A stretch of DNA of 64,000 bases from PNNG01 sp964577055 (GCA_964577055.1 CAZNWC010000001.1:1-64000); one strand, 5' to 3'. Positions 25,167 through 37,143 are shown, numbered from the stretch's first letter. The notes: generated by a model from the letters alone, not told the origin. Translations and numbers: made by a program.

Positions 25167-26357
25167 TTATTTCAAAACCGATTCTACCAAACCAGCGGCT
25201 TCTTCTAAACCTACAGCACCCATGATTTTGAGTCCCGAAGCATCCAGAATTTCTTTGGCTTCTTTGGCATTGGTACCTTGCAGGCGTACAATGATGGGCA
25301 CTTTGATATCGCCAATCTGCTTGTAAGCCTCTACGATACCGTTGGCTACGCGGTCACAACGTACAATGCCACCGAAGATGTTCACCAAAATGGCCTTCAC
25401 ATTCGGATCTTTCAAGATAATGTTAAAAGCGTTGGCAACACGTTCGGCATTGGCGGTACCACCCACATCTAGGAAGTTGGCAGGCTCGCCACCTGATAAT
25501 TTGATGATGTCCATGGTTGCCATGGCCAAACCAGCACCGTTTACCATGCAACCCACGTTTCCGTCGAGTTTTACATAGTTCAAGTTGTATTCACCTGCTT
25601 CTACTTCGGTAGGGTCTTCTTCTAATACATCGCGCATGGCGGCGATATCAGCATGACGATACAGAGCATTCTCGTCGAGGCCCACTTTGGCATCAACAGC
25701 GATGATCTTATCATCAGAAGTCTTCAAAACGGGATTGATTTCAAACAAACTGGCGTCGATGCCTTCGTAAGCTTTCACCAAAGAAGTCACAAACTTCACC
25801 ATTTCCTTGAATGCGTTGCCGCTTAAGCCCAGGTTGAAGGCGATTTTACGTGCCTGGAATCCTTGGAGACCAACACGTGGGTCAATTTCTTCTTTGAAAA
25901 TGAGGTGAGGTGTCTTTTCAGCCACTTCTTCAATGTCCATTCCCCCTTCGGTAGAATAAACAACGATGTTGCGACCCCTGGCGCGGTCGAGCAATACCGA
26001 TATATAAAATTCTTTGGTCTCACTCGCACCAGGATAGTAAACATCCTGTGCAATCAAAACCTTGTGTACTTTTTTGCCTTCAGCACCTGTTTGAGGTGTT
26101 ACCAGTTGCATGCCGATGATGTTGTTTGCCTTTTCACGCACATCGTCGAGCGATTTGGCCAATTTAACGCCACCACCTTTACCGCGGCCACCAGCATGGA
26201 TCTGAGCTTTTACCACCCACCAGCCTGTGCCGGTTTGTTCTTGCAGCTTCTTCGCAGCTTCTACAGCTTCATCTGCTGTATGTGCCACAATGCCTTCCTG
26301 GATGCTCACACCATATCGCTTGAGCAGCTCTTTTCCCTGGTATTCGTGAATGTTCAT
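25167..26357 (-). CDS. sucC: Succinate--CoA ligase, ADP-forming, beta subunit
   Basis: A 396-residue ATP-grasp subunit that pairs with SucD in the TCA cycle to interconvert succinyl-CoA and succinate. It opens with MNIHEYQGKELLKRYGV. The ATP-grasp region includes GRGKGGGVKLAKS, the substrate region LFEINPVLKT and DAKVGLDENAL, and the C-terminal CoA-ligase fold NFLDVGGTA and LVNIFGGIVRCDRVANGI. A longer in-frame start adds a nonconserved basic leader, so I used the ATG at 26355-26357. sucD is not in the window. It follows nqrF on the same strand after a terminator. Confidence 0.95.
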   Translation of the reverse strand: MNIHEYQGKELLKRYGVSIQEGIVAHTADEAVEAAKKLQEQTGTGWWVVKAQIHAGGRGKGGGVKLAKSLDDVREKANNIIGMQLVTPQTGAEGKKVHKVLIAQDVYYPGASETKEFYISVLLDRARGRNIVVYSTEGGMDIEEVAEKTPHLIFKEEIDPRVGLQGFQARKIAFNLGLSGNAFKEMVKFVTSLVKAYEGIDASLFEINPVLKTSDDKIIAVDAKVGLDENALYRHADIAAMRDVLEEDPTEVEAGEYNLNYVKLDGNVGCMVNGAGLAMATMDIIKLSGGEPANFLDVGGTANAERVANAFNIILKDPNVKAILVNIFGGIVRCDRVANGIVEAYKQIGDIKVPIIVRLQGTNAKEAKEILDASGLKIMGAVGLEEAAGLVESVLK

Positions 26358-26428
26358 GCAATTTATTTTAGCTGGCCAAAAATAGGGCGAATTAGCGTGA
26401 AAGCCAAGTGCAAAAAAGGCCTGAAAAC

Positions 26429-26462
26429 AAAAAGAGCCGATCGTTCTAGACCGGCTCTTTTT
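26429..26462 (-). terminator. Intrinsic terminator of the nqr operon
   Basis: Stem AAAAAGAGCCG (26429-26439) pairs with CGGCTCTTTTT (26452-26462), loop of 12 bases, 14 bp after the nqrF stop codon. On the minus strand it ends in a T-run. Confidence 0.8.
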
Positions 26463-26476
26463 CATATACGGAAGAT

Positions 26477-27796
26477 TTATCCTCCGAAATCATCGAAGCT
26501 TACATGCTCTTCTGGAATACCCCAGTCGTCGCACATTTTTACCACGGCTGCGTTCATCATAGGAGGACCGCAGAAGTAAAACTCAATTTCTTCGGGATCA
26601 CTGTGTTTCGACAAATAATTGTCGATGAACGCCTGGTGTACAAATCCTAAGAAACCATCTCCTTCACGGTCTTCTACGCTGGTAGAAACTTTCCAGTTGT
26701 CCTCGGGCATAGGCTCCGACAATACAACGTGGAAGCGGAAGTTCGGGAACTCCTTTTCAATGGCACGGAACTCATCGATGTAGAACAGCTCACGCTTCGA
26801 ACGGCCACCATACCAGAAGCTCACCTTTCGGTTGGTTTTGAGGGTATGAAACAGGTGGAAGATGTGCGAGCGCAAAGGCGCCATACCTGCACCACCTCCG
26901 ATGTATACCATTTCTTTGTCGGTTGGACGGATGAAGAACTCACCGTACGGGCCAGAGATGGTTACTTTATCACCAGGTTTGCTCGAGAACACGAACGAAG
27001 AACATACGCCCGGATTTACCTGCATCCAACGGTTGTTGGCGCGGTCCCATGGTGGGGTGGCAATACGGATGTTCAACATGATGATATTTCCTTCAGCCGG
27101 GTGGTTGGCCATTGAGTAGGCACGGAAGATAGGCTCAGGATTCTTCATCTTGAGATCCCACAATTTGAACTTGTCCCAATCTTCTTTGAACTTGTCTTTG
27201 CCGGCAGGATCGCTCGGATGCGGCGCAATGTCAAAGTCTTTGAAATCAACTTCGCAAGCAGGAACGTCTACCTGAATGTAACCACCCGATTCAAAATCGA
27301 GGTGTTCGCCATCGGGCAATTTCACCACAAACTCTTTGATGAAGGTAGCTACGTTGTAGTTCGACACCACTTCACACTCCCACTTCTTGATACCAAAAAT
27401 CTCTTCTGGGATGTGCACCTTCATGTCGTTTTTCACTTTCACCTGACAAGCCAGGCGCCAGTTTTCGCCTTGCTCCTTGCGCGAAAGGTGGCCTTTTTCG
27501 GTAGGCAGCACATCGCCACCACCTTCAACAACCTGGCACTTACACATGGCGCAAGTACCGCCACCACCGCAAGCAGATGGAAGAAACAATTTCTGTTCGC
27601 TCAAGGTGCTCAGCAAAGTACTGCCGGGCTTGGTGATAATTGGGTTGGCTTCATCACCGTTTACAATGATTTTGATATCACCGCTTGGCACCAATTTCTT
27701 TTGGGCAAACATGAGGATGAACACCAGTGAAAGAATAACCAGCAAAAACGCACCTACGCTGAGGGCGATGATGGTTGTTGTGCTAAGAATCAACAT
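26477..27796 (-). CDS. nqrF: Na+-translocating NADH:quinone reductase subunit F
   Basis: A 439-residue NADH dehydrogenase subunit and the electron entry point of Na+-NQR. An N-terminal membrane helix (residues ~5-28) is followed by a plant-type [2Fe-2S] domain with CGGGGTCAMCKC and a fourth Cys in RLACQVKV. Then come the FAD domain with RAYSMANHP and the NADH domain with YIGGGAGMAPLRSHIF and YFCGPPMMNAA, ending near FDDFGG. Electrons pass from NADH through FAD and the cluster to NqrC/B flavins while Na+ is pumped out. It is the last gene of the operon, 13 bp after nqrE. Confidence 0.97.
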   Translation of the reverse strand: MLILSTTTIIALSVGAFLLVILSLVFILMFAQKKLVPSGDIKIIVNGDEANPIITKPGSTLLSTLSEQKLFLPSACGGGGTCAMCKCQVVEGGGDVLPTEKGHLSRKEQGENWRLACQVKVKNDMKVHIPEEIFGIKKWECEVVSNYNVATFIKEFVVKLPDGEHLDFESGGYIQVDVPACEVDFKDFDIAPHPSDPAGKDKFKEDWDKFKLWDLKMKNPEPIFRAYSMANHPAEGNIIMLNIRIATPPWDRANNRWMQVNPGVCSSFVFSSKPGDKVTISGPYGEFFIRPTDKEMVYIGGGAGMAPLRSHIFHLFHTLKTNRKVSFWYGGRSKRELFYIDEFRAIEKEFPNFRFHVVLSEPMPEDNWKVSTSVEDREGDGFLGFVHQAFIDNYLSKHSDPEEIEFYFCGPPMMNAAVVKMCDDWGIPEEHVSFDDFGG

Positions 27797-27808
27797 ATAC
27801 CTGAGCGA

Positions 27809-28435
27809 TTAAAGATTGATACCAAGGAAGCTCATGAACGCTATGCCCATCAAGCCGGTGATGATAAAGGTGATGCCCAATCCACGCAAGGGTTTAGGTA
27901 CATCGCTGTAACGGATTTTCATGCGGATGGCGGCAATGGCAACGATGGCGATCAACCAACCTACTCCTGATCCCAATCCGAATACCGAAGCTTCAGCCAA
28001 GGTGTAGTCGCGCTCTTGCATGAACAAGGAGCCACCCAAAATCGAGCAGTTTACCGCAATCAAGGGCAAGAAAATACCCAAAGAGCCGTAAAGCGCAGGC
28101 GAAACCTTTTCAATCACCATTTCTACCAATTGCACCATCGAAGCGATGGTGGCAATGAACATGATGAAAGCCAAAAAGCTCAAATCAACTTCCGCAAATG
28201 ATGGATGCAAACCTGCTAAAGCGCCTTCTTTCAAAACGCCATTGAGAAGCAACCAGTTGATGGGCACTGTAACACCCAATACAAAGATAACCGCTGCACC
28301 CAAGCCGATGGCTGTTTTCACATCCTTAGAAACGGCCAGGTACGAACACATGCCCAAGAAATAGGCAAAAATCATGTTGTCGATGAAAATCGAGCGAACG
28401 AAAATACTGATGAGGTCTGATGCTAATAACAACAT
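27809..28435 (-). CDS. nqrE: Na+-translocating NADH:quinone reductase subunit E
   Basis: A 208-residue integral membrane subunit with six helices, homologous to NqrD and RnfA/E. The half-repeat features FLGMCSYLAVSK near residue 30 and NCSILGGSLFM near residue 130 hold the paired cysteines that ligate the membrane [2Fe-2S] centre shared with NqrD. Length and order match the standard operon. Three bases separate it from nqrD. Confidence 0.96.
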   Translation of the reverse strand: MLLLASDLISIFVRSIFIDNMIFAYFLGMCSYLAVSKDVKTAIGLGAAVIFVLGVTVPINWLLLNGVLKEGALAGLHPSFAEVDLSFLAFIMFIATIASMVQLVEMVIEKVSPALYGSLGIFLPLIAVNCSILGGSLFMQERDYTLAEASVFGLGSGVGWLIAIVAIAAIRMKIRYSDVPKPLRGLGITFIITGLMGIAFMSFLGINL

Positions 28436-28437
28436 GA

Positions 28438-29100
28438 TTAAGCTTCCTCCAATTTGGTATTAAGTGAACGTTGGATCCAAATGATGATGGCAATCACAAA
28501 CAAGGCACCTGCAGGAATCAGCATCAAACCATTGTTCACATAGCCCATTTCGTATACAGCATCAGGAATTACCTGAAAGCCCAAAAGTTTACCCGAACCA
28601 AACAACTCGCGGCAAAAAGCCACCGCGATGATGATCCAAGCGTAGCCCACAGAATTTCCAAAACCATCTAAAATGGCAGGACCCGGTTTGTTGCCCATGG
28701 CAAAAGCCTCCAAGCGTCCCATTACAATACAGTTGGTGATGATCAAACCAACAAATACCGATAGCTGCTTGCTCACATCGTAAACAAATGCTTTTAGTAT
28801 TTGGTCTACCAAAATCACAAGTACTGAAATAACCGTGAGTTGTACAATGATCCTAATCCTCGATGGAATGGCATTTCGCATCAAAGAAATGATAAAGTTC
28901 GACAACACCACCACCGCCATTACCGAGATGGCCATTACCATGGTTGGCTTCAACTGGGTAGTTACCGCCAGAGCCGAACAAATGCCCAATACTTGGATGG
29001 TAATTGGGTTATTGTCGCTCAGGGGATCGACCAATAGCTTACGGTCTTTTTTTGAAAGAAGCGGCTTGGCTTCTTTTACTTGCGTTTGTATGTCACTCAT
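28438..29100 (-). CDS. nqrD: Na+-translocating NADH:quinone reductase subunit D
   Basis: A 220-residue membrane subunit with six helices, forming a pseudo-symmetric pair with NqrE. The conserved cysteines appear in QVLGICSALAVT (first half) and LIITNCIVMGRLEAFAM (second half). The N-terminus carries a soluble leader (VKEAKPLLSKKDRKLL), usual for the subunit. Its start overlaps the nqrC stop by four bases. Confidence 0.96.
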   Translation of the reverse strand: MSDIQTQVKEAKPLLSKKDRKLLVDPLSDNNPITIQVLGICSALAVTTQLKPTMVMAISVMAVVVLSNFIISLMRNAIPSRIRIIVQLTVISVLVILVDQILKAFVYDVSKQLSVFVGLIITNCIVMGRLEAFAMGNKPGPAILDGFGNSVGYAWIIIAVAFCRELFGSGKLLGFQVIPDAVYEMGYVNNGLMLIPAGALFVIAIIIWIQRSLNTKLEEA

Positions 29101-29801
29101 GACTGCGACTTTTTAAGGTAGGTCAAATAAAACTGAATGTCCTCACGGAGCATGTTGGATACACCCGTTGAAGTAATGGTTCCACCAGAAATGGCGTCAA
29201 CCTTGTGTGGATCGCCTGCTTCTTTGGGTTCTTTGGTCACTTGAACCGAAACAAACTCATCACCATTGAAAATCTGCTTGTTGGTGAATTGTCCTTCAAA
29301 CTTGTCGGTGTTGATTTCGGCACCCAAACCAGGCGTTTCACCTTTGTGATCGAAAACGGCCTGTTTCACAGTATTCCCGTCTTCGTCGAGTGCCAAATAA
29401 CCCCAAATGGGTCCCCAGAGCCCCACGCCTGCCAATTGCAGAATGTAGGTCTTTTTACCGTTCTCTTCGTAGATGTACAAAGGGTACCTGAGTTTGTGGT
29501 TCGGGTCTTTCGACTTCACACGTTTGTCGTAAGCCAAATCAATGTCAAAAGCTTTTACGCCTTCCACTACATTGCCATTTTCGTCAATTACCACCGATTT
29601 GATGTACTCATCAAATTTCTTGTAATCATCCGAACCGGTTTTACCCACCACGGAAAGAATGTTTTCTTGCTTCTCCTTTTTCAGGTTGGCATCTTGCATG
29701 GGTTTCAGCAAAGTTGCTGCACCAGCTAGCAGCACGGCAGCAACCACAGTGATGATCACCGCGAAAGTGATCACATAATTGTTCGAATTACGCACGAGCA
29801 A
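29097..29801 (-). CDS. nqrC: Na+-translocating NADH:quinone reductase subunit C
   Basis: A 234-residue subunit with one N-terminal membrane helix (FAVIITVVAAVLLAGAA) and a periplasmic FMN-binding domain. The flavin is attached covalently through a phosphoester to the Thr in DAISGGTITSTGV, close to the C-terminus. The ApbE flavin transferase needed for this is not in the window. The first codons overlap the nqrB gene by 14 bp. Confidence 0.96.
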   Translation of the reverse strand: MLVRNSNNYVITFAVIITVVAAVLLAGAATLLKPMQDANLKKEKQENILSVVGKTGSDDYKKFDEYIKSVVIDENGNVVEGVKAFDIDLAYDKRVKSKDPNHKLRYPLYIYEENGKKTYILQLAGVGLWGPIWGYLALDEDGNTVKQAVFDHKGETPGLGAEINTDKFEGQFTNKQIFNGDEFVSVQVTKEPKEAGDPHKVDAISGGTITSTGVSNMLREDIQFYLTYLKKSQS

Positions 29802-30924
29802 GTCTCCTCTTGATATTTGATTGAACCACGAAATAGTCGATGAGTGGCGCCATCACGTTACCAAATAAGATGGCCAACATGATGCCTTCGGGATAAGCCG
29901 GGTTGAATACGCGAATCATTACGGCCATCATACCGATCAACAAACCGTACCACCACTTTCCTACTTCCGTTTGGGCAGCGGTTACAGGGTCGGTGGCCAT
30001 GAATACAGCTCCGAACATCAAACCGCCCATGATGAAGTGGTAATAAAAAGGCACTTGCATGAATTCATTAGCGCTGATAGCGTTAAAAATCAAGCCCATG
30101 ATGCCTGCACCCAACATCACCGAAGTCATGATTTTCCAGCTGCCAATCCCTGTGAGGATCAAAAAGGCTGCTCCTATCAGAATGGCAATCTTGCTGGTTT
30201 CACCAATCGACCCTGGGATAAAGCCCATGATCATATCCGTTGCGCTGAAGCCCGGACTGCCAGCAATGCTGTTGGCAAGGGCCGTAGCACCTGAATAAGC
30301 ATCTGCCTTTTCGGCAATCCATACGGTATCGCCCGACATGAAGGTTGGATACGCAAAAAATAGAAATACGCGTGCAGTAAGTGCCACATTCAGGATGTTC
30401 ATGCCTGTGCCGCCAAATACTTCCTTGGCAAAAACTACTGCAAATGCAGTGGCAACGGCTACCATCCACAAAGGAATGCTCGGTGGCATAATCAGCGGTA
30501 TCAACATCCCTGATACCAGGAAGCCTTCGTTGATGGCGTGTCCTTTTTTAGAAGCAATGAAAAACTCAATACCCAAACCTACACCATACGAAACCACCAC
30601 TACGGGCAATACTTTGAAGGCACCGTAGATGAGCTTGTCCAAAAAGCCATCGCCATATCCCAAAAACTCACCATTGCTGATGAAATGCTGATGGCCTACG
30701 TTGTACATGCCAAACAACAGGGCAGGTACCATGGCCAAAATCACAAAAAACATGGTGCGCTTGAGGTCAATACCGGCCTTGATATGCGTACCATCATGGG
30801 TTACATGATCGGGCGTGAATAAAAAGGTGGCAAAACCATCAAACACGGTGTGGAACTTCTCGTACTTCCCACCTTTGTTAAAAAGGGGACGGAGTTCGTA
30901 AACTTTGTCCTTTAGAAACTTCAT
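29788..30924 (-). CDS. nqrB: Na+-translocating NADH:quinone reductase subunit B
   Basis: A 378-residue membrane subunit with about ten helices, holding riboflavin and a covalent FMN and forming much of the Na+ path. The FMN-Thr motif is SGATALANS in ADAYSGATALANS. Other conserved segments are FATFLFTPDHVT near the N-terminus, PLIMPPSIPLWMVA, and GGLMFGAVFMATDPVTA. The gene follows nqrA after 14 bp. Confidence 0.96.
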   Translation of the reverse strand: MKFLKDKVYELRPLFNKGGKYEKFHTVFDGFATFLFTPDHVTHDGTHIKAGIDLKRTMFFVILAMVPALLFGMYNVGHQHFISNGEFLGYGDGFLDKLIYGAFKVLPVVVVSYGVGLGIEFFIASKKGHAINEGFLVSGMLIPLIMPPSIPLWMVAVATAFAVVFAKEVFGGTGMNILNVALTARVFLFFAYPTFMSGDTVWIAEKADAYSGATALANSIAGSPGFSATDMIMGFIPGSIGETSKIAILIGAAFLILTGIGSWKIMTSVMLGAGIMGLIFNAISANEFMQVPFYYHFIMGGLMFGAVFMATDPVTAAQTEVGKWWYGLLIGMMAVMIRVFNPAYPEGIMLAILFGNVMAPLIDYFVVQSNIKRRLARA

Positions 30925-30938
30925 ATACCGTTAATTGC

Positions 30939-32291
30939 TTATTGTTCTTCTTGATACATCAAATCCAAACCTTCGCGCACAATCTTTTGTACAGGAATTT
31001 TGGACGTACACACAAACTCACACAGGGCAAAATCTTCTTCAGCCACTTCATAAATGCCCAATTGCTCCATTTCTTCAATGTCTTTGTAGATAATCGACTT
31101 CAGCAAGAAAGTTGGCAAAATGTCCATCGGCAAAACCTGCTCGTACTGACCGGTCACCACAAAAGCACGTTCTTCACCATGGGTATTGGTATTTACTTTG
31201 TATGTGCGGTTTTTGAACCAACCGCTTAGGAACGACTTTGATATGTCTGGACGTGGATAGCTGGGCAACAACCAACCAAAAAACTCCATATCATCGCCTT
31301 CGGGAATGGCTGTGATTTGGTGGTCGTAAATGCCAAGGTATCCTTGTTCACCGATATTGCTTCCGGTAAGTACATTGCCACTGATGACACGCACTTTGCC
31401 CGATTTGAGATTGCCGCGCAACAGTGCTTCGGCTTGCACCCCAACGATACTTTCGAAATAGCGAGGCGTTTCAACCTCAGAGCCGGTGATTGCTACCCTT
31501 CTGCGTGCATCAAAACGACCTTTCAAGAACAACCTACCTATGATGATAACGTCGGCAGGGTGAATGTGCCAAACACGGTCACCCTTTTTGATGGGATCGA
31601 TGTGGTGAATCTGCACACCCACATTTCCGGCAGGGTGCGGTCCGCTCACTTTATTGATGATAACGTTTTTGGCTTGCAGCAGCACGTTTGACTTTGTTTC
31701 GCTGGCGTGCACATTCAGGTGAATGTTAACACCGGTAAGTTTTTTCAGCGCGTCGATGCCGGCCTGGAAAGTATCTGCTTCATTTTCCACCAAAAAGTCA
31801 ATGCTTGGTGCCAATGGAGCAGAATCGAAGCCCGAAATAAACACCGACTTAGGCATTTCAGTAGGATTTGCCAATACATTGTACGGACGCTGACGCAAGA
31901 AAGCCCATGCGCCAGAGGCAAGCAACTTGGCTTTGATTTCGTCGGCCGTTAACTGGTCGGGACGTGCCGCGCCAAAGTCGATATAGCTAGTATTGGCATC
32001 TGCCAGGATCACAATCTCCTGCAAAACGCGTTTTTCACCACGTCGTACTTCCACTACTTCACCGCTTACAGGTGAGGTAATTTGAAGTTCGGGATGGTCT
32101 TTGTCGAACATCAGTGGTGATCCGGCCTTGACTTCGGTTCCGGGTTCGACCACTACTTTAAACCGTTTGTGACGGAATTCCTGAGGCTTGATTGCGACCG
32201 TTTTCGAAAGGGGAGCTTTGCCCGCCAACGGTTGTGCTGCGCCTACCAGTTTGATGTCGTAGCCCTTTTTGAGCTTGATGGATTTTGACAT
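30939..32291 (-). CDS. nqrA: Na+-translocating NADH:quinone reductase subunit A
   Basis: A 450-residue soluble subunit and first gene of the operon, with the expected opening MSKSIKLKKGYDIKLVG, the PGTEVKAGSPL and FDKDHPELQITSPVSGEVV lipoyl-like region, and the AHPAD-like HIHPADVIIIGRLFLKGRF segment. I took the ATG at 32289-32291; an upstream ATG in frame would add five residues. The divergent spacer to the ABC-F gene (32292-32458) must carry the nqr promoter. Confidence 0.95.
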   Translation of the reverse strand: MSKSIKLKKGYDIKLVGAAQPLAGKAPLSKTVAIKPQEFRHKRFKVVVEPGTEVKAGSPLMFDKDHPELQITSPVSGEVVEVRRGEKRVLQEIVILADANTSYIDFGAARPDQLTADEIKAKLLASGAWAFLRQRPYNVLANPTEMPKSVFISGFDSAPLAPSIDFLVENEADTFQAGIDALKKLTGVNIHLNVHASETKSNVLLQAKNVIINKVSGPHPAGNVGVQIHHIDPIKKGDRVWHIHPADVIIIGRLFLKGRFDARRRVAITGSEVETPRYFESIVGVQAEALLRGNLKSGKVRVISGNVLTGSNIGEQGYLGIYDHQITAIPEGDDMEFFGWLLPSYPRPDISKSFLSGWFKNRTYKVNTNTHGEERAFVVTGQYEQVLPMDILPTFLLKSIIYKDIEEMEQLGIYEVAEEDFALCEFVCTSKIPVQKIVREGLDLMYQEEQ

Positions 32292-32366
32292 ACTGCTTCC
32301 TAGCAAATTTTAAAACGCCGTTTTTTATCGTGAAAACAAAGAAAATCAGCTTTGATTTTCGAACAG

Positions 32367-32374
32367 CAAAAATA
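32367..32374 (-). promoter_or_regulatory. Possible Bacteroidota -7 box (TATTTTTG) upstream of nqrA
   Basis: On the minus strand this matches TAnnTTTG exactly and lies 76 bp before the nqrA start codon. No TTTG is seen at the expected distance upstream, so the promoter is only suggested. Confidence 0.3.
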
Positions 32375-32458
32375 GAAAAATGTTTGACTTTGTGACGTGA
32401 AATCAACAGAAAATGGAGGTTTCGTTCCCATCCGAAAATCGCCTTAATTTGCACCCAG

Positions 32459-34377
<1,919 letters not shown>

Positions 34378-34381
<4 letters not shown>

Positions 34382-35664
34382 AAAAAGCACTTTGCGTCGT
34401 TTTTTGTCTGTTTTCTGCCTTCGTGCAGGCACAAGATTTTACCAACATCAGGTACGAAGACCATGTTTACAAACAAAACATCAAAACCGTACAGCTTTTG
34501 GTGGAAGGAAAACCATTCAGCAATCCAATCATCAACCTGGGCAATGGCGGCGAAGGATTGCTGCTCAACTTCGATGACTTGAATGGCGGATTTGAAAATT
34601 ATACCTACACCATTATCCATTGCAACGCCGATTGGACGCCCACAAATCTTTTTCAGAACCAATACCTGAGTGGCTTTTTCGAAGACCAAATCAGCGATAA
34701 CCGCCAATCATTTAACACCCTCACCAAGTACACCCATTACCGACTGCAGATTCCGAATCAAAATATACAGCTGAAGCTGTCGGGAAATTATGTGGTACAT
34801 GTGTACAAAGACTTCAACAAAGAAGAGCCGGTACTCACCCGCCGATTCTTCGTGCTGCAGCCAACCATGGGTGTTGTGCCCATGCTCCGCCGCCCGAGTC
34901 GACCTGATGCCATTCAAACCGCGCATGAAATTGATTTCGATATCAATACGGGAAGCCAAACCATTTTTAATCCCTTTGAAGAAATACGTGTGGTCATCCG
35001 TCAGAACCAGCGGTGGGACAATCAAGTGGCTGGTTTGCTCCCGCTCTTTGTGCGCAACAATGTGCTCAGCTACGATTATGCCGACCGTAACATCATAGCT
35101 GCAGGCAATGAGTTCAGGAAGGTTGACTTGCGGAACATTCGTTTCAGAGGTGAACGCGTTGGCAAGCTCGAAATCGAGGGCAATCATATATTTGCTTGGG
35201 TAAAAGGCGATGATAGCCGTTCGCATTTGCGTTATCTATCTTACGAAGACCTGAACGGCCGTTACCTCATTCAAGGCAATGAAGGCAGAAACTCCAGTAC
35301 CGATGCCGACTACATTGAAACCACTTTTACCTTGTTTCACCAAGGCCCTTTGGCAGGTGGTAGTGTGCATATTTTGGGACAGCTCACCGATTGGCAAATC
35401 AACGAAACCACCAAAATGACATATGATTACGACATTGGTGGCTACCAAATCACCCTCTTGCTCAAACAAGGCTTCTATGATTACACCTATGTATTTTTGC
35501 GAGATGGCGCTCAGTTGCCTGACTACACCTGGTTTGAAGGGAGCTATGAAGAAACCGAAAATGATTATGAGATTTTTGTATATCACCGCCCTCCTACCAG
35601 CATGCAGTTTGATCGATTGGTAGCCTATACAAAGTTCAACTCGATGAATCAAACGGGCAGATAA
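34378..35664 (+). CDS. Type IX secretion system plug protein (DUF5103)
   Basis: A 428-residue periplasmic protein with a signal peptide (MKKALCVVFCLFSAFVQA), matching the DUF5103 layout. Family landmarks are NPIINLGNGGEGLLLNFDDL, YTYTIIHCNADWTPTNLF, NEYLxGF-like NQYLSGFFED, and near the C-terminus FYDYTYVFL and VYHRPPTSMQFDRLVAYTKFN. In the T9SS translocon (SprA/Sov) the Plug protein seals the barrel pore from the periplasmic side. No sprA or por gene is in the window. A secreted T9SS substrate is encoded at 53064-56390. Translation is coupled to the ABC-F gene by a four-base overlap. Confidence 0.88.
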
Positions 35665-35670
35665 ACGAAA

Positions 35671-35688
35671 GGCGGCCCAAAAGCCGCC
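35671..35688. terminator. Bidirectional terminator hairpin between the plug and PhoH genes
   Basis: Stem GGCGGC/GCCGCC with loop CCAAAA in the 45-bp gap between convergent genes. T-rich flanks are weak on both sides. Confidence 0.55.
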
Positions 35689-35709
35689 CCGTTCAAAATT
35701 GCCAATTGC

Positions 35710-37053
35710 TTACAGCAGTTCGTTGGCAAGATTGGCCAGTTCTGACCGCTCACCTTTTTCGAGCGTAATGTGTGCAAAAAGACTTTGACCTTTCAAGCGT
35801 TCAATCAGGTACGTCAACCCATTCGATTGTGCATCGAGGTAGGGCGTATCAATTTGGTTGATGTCGCCCGTAAAAATGATTTTGGTGCCTTCACCTGCCC
35901 TGGTGATGATGGTTTTTACCTCGTGTGGCGTGAGGTTTTGTGCCTCATCTACGATGAAGCAAATGTTTGAAAAACTTCGTCCCCTGATATAAGCCAATGG
36001 GGTAATGGTCAATTTTTCTTGTTGCACCAACTCATTGATTTTTTGGTAGTCTTTGTCGCTTTCATTGAACTGATGCTGGATAAACTTTAAATTATCCCAA
36101 AGCGGCTCCATGTATGGATTGAGTTTCGATTTAATGTCTCCGGGCAAATACCCAATATCTTTGTTGCTGAGGGGAACGATGGGTCTTGCCAGGTACAATT
36201 GTTTGTAAAAGCGGCGCTGCTCCAACGCACCTGCCAAGGCCAACAGGGTTTTGCCTGTGCCTGCAATGCCTTGCAAAGTCACCAAACGCACTTGTTCCGA
36301 CATGACTGCGTGCAATGCAAAGGCCTGTTCGGCATTCCTTGGCTTGATGCCATAGGCAAGTCGTTTTTCTACCTTTTCCATCCTGCCATCGAATGCGTTA
36401 TAGAAGGCCATTACAGAGTCTTTGCCATTGCGCAAAATAAAATATTGGTTGGGCACGGGATCTACCAATCCAACATCTTCGGGCATGCAATAACCATCTT
36501 GGTAAAAGCGATCGATGATTTCGGATGTGATGCCTGTGATGACTTTTTTACCCGTATAGATGTCATCGAGGTTTTTCACCTTGCCAAAACGATAGTCTTC
36601 TGCAGCCAAATCGAGCGCCTTGGCTTTTAACCTCAGGTTCACGTCCTTGGTGACGAGAATAACCTTTTTATCGGGATAATTTTCTTTGAGATAAAGCGCA
36701 CTGTTCAGGATGCGGTGATCGGCTTTGCGTTCGCCAAAGATTTTTTGTGCATCGAGACTTGCGTTTTCGTGCATTTCAACGTGGAACCTCCCTCCTTCGA
36801 TATTTCCCAATGAAATCCAGTCTTGCAAACTATGGTCTGCAGAAATTTTGTCAAGAAAACGAATAAACTCGCGTGCTTCAAAATTGAGGCTGTCGTTCCC
36901 TTTTTTGAACTGGTCGAGCTCTTCTAAAACGGTGATGGGAATGGCCACATCATGTTCATGGAAGTTATTGATGGCGTTGTGATCGTGCAAGATAACTGAG
37001 GTGTCGAGCACGAAAATTTTACTTTCTTTTTTGGAATTAGTGCGTTTGGCCAT
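35710..37053 (-). CDS. PIN-PhoH protein (YlaK-type)
   Basis: A 447-residue fusion. Residues ~10-150 are a PIN-type RNase domain (FVLDTSVILHDHNAINNF, ITVLEELDQFK, LVTKDVNLRLKA, acidic positions kept). From ~255 there is a PhoH P-loop ATPase with Walker A GIAGTGKTLLALAGAL, Walker B FIVDEAQNLTPHEVKTII and FTGDINQIDTPYLD. PIN-PhoH proteins are thought to be ATP-driven RNA-cleaving enzymes. It follows pgpH on the same strand after a 90-bp gap. Confidence 0.92.
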   Translation of the reverse strand: MAKRTNSKKESKIFVLDTSVILHDHNAINNFHEHDVAIPITVLEELDQFKKGNDSLNFEAREFIRFLDKISADHSLQDWISLGNIEGGRFHVEMHENASLDAQKIFGERKADHRILNSALYLKENYPDKKVILVTKDVNLRLKAKALDLAAEDYRFGKVKNLDDIYTGKKVITGITSEIIDRFYQDGYCMPEDVGLVDPVPNQYFILRNGKDSVMAFYNAFDGRMEKVEKRLAYGIKPRNAEQAFALHAVMSEQVRLVTLQGIAGTGKTLLALAGALEQRRFYKQLYLARPIVPLSNKDIGYLPGDIKSKLNPYMEPLWDNLKFIQHQFNESDKDYQKINELVQQEKLTITPLAYIRGRSFSNICFIVDEAQNLTPHEVKTIITRAGEGTKIIFTGDINQIDTPYLDAQSNGLTYLIERLKGQSLFAHITLEKGERSELANLANELL

Positions 37054-37143
37054 GAGCGAAATCGGATATGTTGGCTCAAGTTGCCCAAAATTGAGTGCAA
37101 TTGCAAAACCCTTTTTTGCACGGCATTGTGCATAACTTTTGGG

